DNA from: Pseudevernia furfuracea
Lineage: Eukaryota; Ascomycota; Lecanoromycetes; Lecanorales; Parmeliaceae
Reading direction: 5' to 3'
DNA length: 64,000 nt
Assembly (NCBI GenBank): GCA_022315425.1
Contig: JAIUPT010000010.1
Coordinates: 992,001-1,056,000, forward strand
Shown here: positions 57,787-64,000 of the stretch, piece by piece
How positions within the stretch are numbered: position 1 is the first letter of the stretch
How the letters are laid out: the number at the start of each line of letters is the position of its first letter
The notes under the pieces: generated by a model
What the model was told of the DNA's origin: nothing
The model's input: only the letters and a program-made list of their open reading frames with translations
The model's database searches: none
Program-made: the position numbers and the translations under genes

Positions 57787-59241
57787 TCTTCAGATGCTCA
57801 TATTCTGAGAAATCGCTGAGTTTACATCGTGAAGCGAGGCCTCGCTGAAAAAGTTATTCGCTATAAGACTCGCTGAGTGATTCGAGATTTCGAATAATAA
57901 AAGAGTCGTAACTATCATAACACGTTCGTCTCAGTGATCAAGCTTATAAGTTATAAGGCGATCTTTGTCCTGACAGCGGCCCTGAACTAAAACGTGAAAT
58001 AAATAAACGTCAAAATCGTCTTTCTCTACGATAACGTTCAAGAGACGATTTATGTGCGACAGTTCGATAATTTCAGTAAGAACGATATCAAAGTTTATAA
58101 GTTAAATAAGACTCTCTATGAACTCAAGCAATTTCTTAGAATTTGATATTAGCACTTCTCGAAGTACATAAAGAAATTCGAACTAATACTTATCGAATCG
58201 AACGAGAGTGTCTTTATAAACGTCAAGAAAGACATCATTATAGCCCTCTATGTGAACGATATATTGATTATTAATCTCAGCAAAATCGGCATTCAGCGCA
58301 TTAAAAAGGCCCTTAATAACAAGTTTTACATATCCGACTTGAGACCTTGCGTCTATTATTTAGACATGATCGTCAAAAGAGATCGTGTCGTCGGCATCCT
58401 TCGCCTGGGACAAGCAGTCTATGTCATTCGTTTCTTAAAGCATTTCAACTGCTGAAGTCTTAATTCAGTCTTCACGTCTCTGAAAATCAGTCGTAAGCTA
58501 TAATCTGCGAAAGAGGGCTATGTTACCCCGAGAAAGCTGTGCGAGAATTATTAATCCGTCGTGAGATCTCTCATGTATATCATGTTAAAAACTCGTTCTG
58601 ATATCGTCTATACTGTCTCTCTTATCAGTCGCTATTCAGTCAACTCGACTCAGACACACTGAAATGCAGTGATTCGAATCTTTCGATATCTTAGAGACAC
58701 GATGCATTACGAACTCGTGTACAAAGGATCCCTTCAAGCCCTCATCGAGTATATCGATTTCGATTGAGCTGACGACTCGACTCGAAGATCTATCTTCGAC
58801 TACCTATTCAACGTCGATAGCGACGTCATCAGCTAATCATCAAAGCGTCAAGTCATCGTCGCGTTATTCACTTGCGAAGCCGAGTATATCGATTAAACGT
58901 TAATTATCAAAGAAGTTATTTGATTAAAAACTCTTCTTAATCAACTTCTGCGGCCTCGAAACTCTAATTCGAAGATCATTATAATCTTCGACGACAATTA
59001 GAGCGCAATTGCCCTCGTCAAGAACGCTTAGTTTCATGCTCGTATTAAGCACATTGACATCGCTCATTATTTCGTGCGTGAAAAAGTCAATAACGACATC
59101 GTGAACATGCAATTCGTACTCACGAATAAACAAATAATCGACGATCTTATCAAAGCTCTCTGTCTCGACAAATTCGTTATCTTTCGCGATGCTCTTAAGG
59201 TGAAATTAGTCTTAGAATATTCTCTCAGCGTCAAAGACTAA
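57787..59241 (+). pseudogene. Copia ORF2 3' part (reverse transcriptase and RNase H) right of copy E
   Basis: Begins inside early reverse transcriptase (after an abrupt join to the LTR at 57786) and runs to the TAA at 59239. Contains YVNDILIINLSKIG and the RNase H end. Followed by the shared 3' region with two 33-bp units and the LTR at 59668. Confidence 0.8.
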
Positions 59242-59667
59242 CTCTCAGCGCTCTTGCTTCTAATCTGAAGTCGTTAGTTTCAGAGAAGTGACGCTATTCA
59301 CCTTGTCTATGAACGTTAGATCTTTAGTTTTCTTTCACTGCTTCTTGTTTCACCCCCTCATATATTCATCGACCTCGTTTTGATAGAAATTGAGTATGCA
59401 TTAGATCTATTTCAAAGAAAACTTTCAAAAAACCGCCTTTTTTCGAAAAATGAAAGTTTTGTATAAAGAATCAGAACGGATTTTTACATGTCTTCGAATT
59501 TGATATAGTCGTTTTCAGAACTTGATTCGAATTTGACATAGTCGTTTTCAGAACTTGATTTCTTCACTTTTGTGAATCGGACTTCGCGCTAACCCGATTG
59601 AGGTTTTTTGCGTCGCGAAGTGCGAAAATCGTGTTTTCGCATTTTTAAGTATGCGAGCGAAGGGGAG

Positions 59668-59789
59668 TGTCAAAATTCGGGTCACGTGACATGGTCACGT
59701 GATGCGCTAAGGCGCATCCTCATAGTCGCTCTTTACTCTCGTAGTATTCTATAGTTAACAACTAAGTGTCCTACCACCTATTCCTGACA
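59668..59789 (+). repeat. 3' LTR of copia D (right part)
   Basis: 122-bp long form after AAGGGGAG. Directly followed by gypsy sequence at 59790. Confidence 0.88.
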
Positions 59790-60158
59790 AGATTTTATCA
59801 ATCTTAATATTATTCTCGTCGTTAGAGTTCTCTTCGTTATGAACGAACGATGATTTCTTATTAATCTTTCTCTTATACGAATCTGAAAACTCTACTGCGA
59901 TAGCGACTAATAATTCTAAGTGAATTATAAAGATCATCGAGTATATACGCATAACTAACGAAAGCTACAGTCGATATATTAATAATTTAATCTTAGCTAA
60001 GATCTTAAAGAAATTCACACGTTACTGAGATAGCTTGCGATTAGAGAGATCGAAGATAATGTATTTATGATATAGCTTGAAATAGATCTCGTTCTTTTTC
60101 TTAAGACTCAATGTTAAATACTTAATGTTATACTTCGCTTTTAAAAAGATAAACGTAA
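59790..60158 (-). pseudogene. Ty3/gypsy integrase C-terminal fragment between two copia LTRs
   Basis: The minus strand reads FLKAKYNIKYLTLSLKKKNE, then SNRKLSQ, then MRIYSMIFIIHLELL and SDSYKRKINKK. This aligns with both gypsy pieces at 31319-31636 and 41964-42119 and shows the uninterrupted target sequence of the 10.3-kb transposon. It is cut on both sides by copia LTRs. Confidence 0.72.
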
Positions 60159-60715
60159 TGTCAAGAATAGGTGATAGAACACTTAGTTGTAAACTATAGA
60201 ATGCTACGAGAGTAAAGAGCGACTATGAGGATGCGCCTTAGCGCATCACGTGACCATGTCACGTGACCCGAATTTTGACACTCCCCTTCGCTCGCATACT
60301 CAAAAATGCGAAAACACGATTTTCGCACTTCGCGACGCAAAAAACCCAATCGGGTTAGCGCGAAGTCCGGTTCACAAAAGTGAAGAAACCAAGTTCTGAA
60401 AACGACTATGTCAAATTCGAATCAAGTTCTAAAAACGACTATGTCAAATTCGAAGACATATAAAAATTCGTTCTGATTCTTTATACAAAACTTCCATTTT
60501 CCGAAAAAAGGCGGTTTTTTAAAAGTTTTCTTTGAAATAGACCTAATGCACACTCAATTTCTATCAAAACGAGGTCGATAAATATATGAGAGGGTGAAAC
60601 AAGAAGCAGTGAAAGAAAATCGAAGATCTAACGTTCACAGACAAGGTGAATAGCGTCACTCCTCTGAAACTAACGACTTCAGATTAGAAGCAAGAGCGCT
60701 GAGGGTTAGTCTTTG

Positions 60716-61687
60716 ACGCTGAGAGAATGTTCTGAGACTGATTTCATCCCAAGGGCATCGCGAAAGACAACGAATTTGTCGAGACAGAGGGCTTTGATGA
60801 GATCGTCGATCATTTGTTTATTCGTGAATACGAATTGCATGTTCACGGTGTCGTTATTGACTTTTTCACGCACGAAATGATAAGCGATATCAATGTGCTT
60901 GATGCGAGCATGGAACTAAGCGTTCTTAACGAGGGCAATTACGCTCTGATTGTCGTCGAAGATTATAATAATCTTCGAATTAGAGTCTCGAGGTCGCAGA
61001 AGTTGATTAAGAAGAGTTTTTAATCAAATAACTTCTTTAATAATCAACGTTTGATCGATATACTCGACTTCGCAAGTGAATAACGCGACGATGACTTGAC
61101 GCTTTGATGATCAGCTGATAACGTCGCTATCGACGTTAAATAGATAGTCGAAGATAGACCTCCGAGTCGAGTCGTTAGCCCAATCGAAATCGATGTACTC
61201 GATGAGGGCTTGAAGGGATCCTTTGTACACGAGTTCGTAGTGCATCGTGTCTCTAAGATATCGAAAGATTCGAATCACTGCATTTCAGTGTGTCTGAGTC
61301 GAATTAACTAAATAGCGACTGATAAGAGAGACAGTATAGACGATATTAGAACGAGTTTTTAACATGACATACATAAGGAATTTCACGACGAATTGATAAT
61401 TCTCGCATAGCTTTCTCGAAGCAACATAGCTCTCTTTCGTAGATTGTAGCTTGCGACTGGTTTTCAGAGACGTAAAGACTGAATTAAGACTTTAATAATT
61501 GAAATGCTTTAAGAAACGAGTGACATAGACTGCTTGTCTCAGGCGAAGAATATCGACGACACGATTTCTTTTGACGGTCATGTCTAAATAATAGACGCAA
61601 GGTCTCAAGTCGAACATGTAAAACTTGTTATTAAGAGCCTTTTTGATGCGCTAAATGTCGATTTTGCTAAGGTCGATAATTAATATA
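60716..61687 (-). pseudogene. ORF2 of copia F, RNase H and end of reverse transcriptase
   Basis: Matches ORF2 of copy B with many transitions. Interrupted at the segment equivalent to the YVND catalytic loop by the element at 61688. Confidence 0.78.
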
Positions 61688-62742
61688 CTGTCCTGTCCAT
61701 CACGTAGGTTTTAAGACCAGATATAGTCGATTATATCACCTTACTACTTCAAGCGTTAGGCCGCTCAGAGCACCTTTATAGACGGTTATAAGAGGGTTGT
61801 GAGACGATTGCGTAACCGTCTTCAATTAGTCTTCAATTGTTCTGAACCATGCTGCAACCAGCTTGAGCTGGTTCCACAACTAGACGAGTCTTCAATTGAT
61901 TCTGAACCACCCTGCAACCGACCTGAGCTGGTTGAACAACTAAACGGCAACGATCATATAGCCCGAAAGACCTTCCCTACAACCAAATTAGGTTTAGTGA
62001 AGTTGTCGTGAAGTTATCGTGAAGTTGTGAGTCCGGTTTTGAGTCGAGTGTACAACGAGTGTAAATTGGTTTTAAATTCAGTCGATTTCTAGCCAATTTC
62101 TAGCCAATTTCTAGCCAATTTCTAATCGATTTCTTAATTTTCAAGAATACATGGCTGCATGGCTGCAATGGCTACATGGCGGCATGGCTACAGTGACTGA
62201 GATGTCTCCATGGCTGCATGACTGCATGGCTGCATGGCTGCAGTGGCTGCAATGGCTGCAATGACTGCAATGGCTGCAATGGCTGCAATGGCTGCAATGG
62301 CTGCAATGGCTACATGGCGGCATGGCTGCAGTGACTGAGATGTCTCCATGGCTCCATGGCTGCATGACTGCAATGGCGGCATGGCGGCATGGCGGCATGA
62401 CTGCATGGCGGCATGACTGCAATGGCTGCAATGGCTGCAATGATTGTAATGGCTGCATGACTGCTGTGACTGCTGTGAATAATTGCGAGACTTAGAATTT
62501 TTTTTCAAGTATAGCACCTTCCTAAATAACGAAGAAGACTTTAAATTAATATAACCGTAATATAACCGTTATATAATCGTTACGCAACTATTTATAAGAA
62601 TTTTGTTATATATAACGAGAATATAACTAATCAACGACGAGAATAGAACTATTATATCCCGGTTATATAACTATATATCGTTATGAGATCATCATATACT
62701 AGTTATATGATGATATTAGAACTTCGCGGAGGGCCCGGACAG
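61688..62742. mobile_element. 1,055-bp non-autonomous TA-flanked element in copia F
   Basis: Begins CTGTCCTGTCCATCACG and ends GGGCCCGGACAG, so the ends form a short inverted repeat CTGTCC/GGACAG. It is flanked by TA on each side (61686-61687, 62743-62744). Excising it with one TA restores the reverse transcriptase text seen in copy C (ATTAATATATCGTTCAC). It carries two ~57-bp direct repeats (about 61830 and 61887), a TTTCTAGCCAA array (62087-62130) and the array below. No transposase. TA targeting suggests a Tc1/mariner-type partner. Confidence 0.75.
62150..62462. repeat. ATGGCTGCA-type tandem array
   Basis: Irregular 8-9 bp units (ATGGCTGCA, ATGACTGCA, ATGGCGGC), about 35 in all. Frames through the array give His-Cys-Ser or Ala-Ile repeats and are not taken as genes. 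Confidence 0.9.
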
Positions 62743-62774
62743 TATCGTTCACATAGAGGACTATAGTGATGCTC

Positions 62775-63760
62775 TCTCATGGCATGCCAGACTGCATCGC
62801 GCCCGTGCCAATGGCCGCAATGACTGCAATAGGCTGCATACGCGAAAACTGCCTAGCCAGTAGCGAATATCCAGTGGCCTGCCAGATGGCTGCAATGCGC
62901 TGCAGTTGAAATGAGATGTTCTCCATGTACCTCCATCGGCCATAGCATTGACTGCGCATTAGGCCCGCGGCATTATAGGGTGCTAGCAGTGCATCTGAGA
63001 TAAGTCCTCCATGCGCTAGCCCCCTGACTGCCATAAGCGATAGCATGGAAATCTAGCAGAGGCTGCTAATGGCTGCAGGCTGCAAGTGGCGCATGGCATA
63101 CATGGCATATAGACGGACAATGACTGCAAATAAGCGCTGCCAAATGGGGTTGGACTACAGACCTCCATGCGCTGCAGATAGAACTGATTGATGCCTCTCC
63201 ATGGCTTCATGCGCCTGCATGACCTGCCAGCTGCGCCTGCACATGGCCCTGACATGGCCGCATGACTGCAATGCAGCACTGCAATGGCGGCAATGCCGCT
63301 GCCCCACAGGGCTTACATGGCGGCAGCTAGCCGCAGTAGATGAGATGCTAACTAACCATGGCATCCATAGGACCTGCCATTGACTGCAATGGCGGCATAA
63401 GGCGCATGACTGCAATAGACGCGCATAGACGCTGCCATGACTGCTGTGAATACATAGCAGAGACTGTAGAATTTTTTATTCAAGCCTATAGCACCTTCCT
63501 AAATAACTGCAAGAGACTTTAAAATTAATAGTAACCGTATATACCGTCATAATAATAATCGTTACGCCAACTTATCTATTAAAGAATTTTGTTTAGATAA
63601 ATAACGAGAATTGATAACTAACAATCAACGACAGAGAATATAACGCATTATATCCCTAGGTAAAAATAACTATAATCGCATGAGATCAGCAAGCACTAAT
63701 ACTAGTTTTATAATGTATGATGGTATCTAGGCAACTTCGCCGCGCCGAGGGCGCGGACAG
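62775..63760. mobile_element. Second, 5'-truncated copy of the small element, filled with short indels
   Basis: Starts inside a degenerate version of the tandem array. From about 63435 it follows 62461-62742 (shared GAATTTTTT, TATAGCACCTTCCTAAATAAC, GAGATCA, CGCGGACAG) and ends GGACAG followed by TA. Unlike every other repeat here it differs from its partner by many 1-4 bp insertions rather than by transitions. Confidence 0.65.
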
Positions 63761-63762
63761 TA

Positions 63763-64000
63763 ATAGTTCGATTAGAAAGAAAGATTTTCGTTAGAAGCCT
63801 CCGTTTCTTTATAATAAATAGTTTTACGTATATACATCCAATGCCACAATCTCTTTCTCTGTACGTCTATAGTAAGCTAATACTTACAGTATCCTATAAA
63901 ACGATAAAATATAAGAACTATTGTTTTTATTCTTTATAGATATTCTATTACGATTCGTATTTCTACGAGCCTTTTCTCTTTTGTTAAATATTTGATCTTA
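63763..64000. other. AT-rich repeat DNA at right edge
   Basis: Same mutated composition as the rest of the block; no element or gene recognised. Confidence 0.4.

Larger units (their letters stand above)
46342..59789 (+). mobile_element. Copia copy D region, split by copy E
   Basis: Plus orientation: 5' LTR 46342-46463, primer site, leader, ORF1, ORF2 to 51024; then copy E; then ORF2 from 57787 to its stop at 59239, polypurine tract and 3' LTR 59668-59789. The two sides may not be one element. The right side restarts about 185 bp upstream of the break in ORF2, and that overlapping sequence differs at many positions. No matching target duplication flanks the outer LTRs. Confidence 0.75.
60159..62774 (-). 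mobile_element. Copia copy F, 3' part, split by a small TA-flanked element
   Basis: 3' LTR 60159-60280, polypurine tract, 3' region with two 33-bp units, ORF2 from the stop (60716-60718) back through RNase H into reverse transcriptase at 61687, then again from about 62743 to 62774. There it ends abruptly in a tandem-repeat region. Confidence 0.82.

Noticed and set aside
62141..62517. His-Cys-Ser and Ala-Ile repeat proteins on the minus strand
   Set aside because: They are translations of the ATGGCTGCA array inside a non-autonomous element.

Overview
This window is nuclear DNA of a filamentous ascomycete (Pezizomycotina). The evidence is compact genes with short introns (about 48-175 bp, lariat sites of the CTAAC/CTGAT type), fungal versions of Ctf18, Spo7 and a Cld1-type lipase, and AT-rich blocks of transposable elements riddled with C-to-T/G-to-A nonsense mutations, as left by repeat-induced point mutation (RIP). 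The species cannot be named from the sequence.

Two compartments meet abruptly near 15.4 kb. Positions 1-15.4 kb are gene-rich with normal base composition. In order: an unrecognised nuclear-looking protein (-), a broken glutathione S-transferase gene (-), a BTB/POZ protein (-), the clamp-loader subunit Ctf18 (+), a protein with two Myb/SANT-like repeats (-), the Nem1 phosphatase partner Spo7 (-), a Cld1/ABHD5-type alpha/beta hydrolase (+) and a serine-rich protein with a hydrophobic N-terminus (-). BTB/Ctf18 and Spo7/hydrolase are divergent pairs. Spo7 and the hydrolase both belong to phospholipid metabolism, but adjacency alone does not show co-regulation.

Positions 15.4-64 kb are a nest of mobile elements with no host gene that I can see. 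Its main component is one Ty1/copia family: 122-bp LTRs (TGTCAA...TTGACA), a primer site matching the anticodon arm of initiator tRNA-Met, a distinct first ORF, and a gag-pol ORF that overlaps it in the +1 frame. Six copies are present: A (17528-30364), B (19598-25942, inserted in A with a 5-bp target duplication), C (43202-46341), D (46342-51024 plus 57787-59789), E (51025-57786) and F (60159-62774). Where I checked lengths (A, B, E and part of D) the coding regions keep their length almost exactly while filling with nonsense mutations. A more degraded Ty3/gypsy element (30.8-43.1 kb) carries a 10,325-bp DNA transposon (31637-41961) in its integrase region. That transposon has TA target duplications, imperfect inverted ends, a transposase gene of about 1,220 codons with six nonsense mutations but no frameshift, two accessory genes and a duplicated upstream region. 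A small TA-flanked element with a GGCTGCAAT-type tandem array sits in copia F, with a second, indel-filled copy beside it.

The points most worth following are the 10.3-kb DNA transposon and its accessory genes, the ORF1/ORF2 overlap at a conserved CTT-TAA in the copia family, the mutation spectrum (CpC and CpA hit, CpG spared, so Trp codons mostly become TGA), and the 1-to-13-copy 33-bp minisatellite in the copia 3' region. All coordinates, splice sites and homology calls were read by eye; no database search was run.
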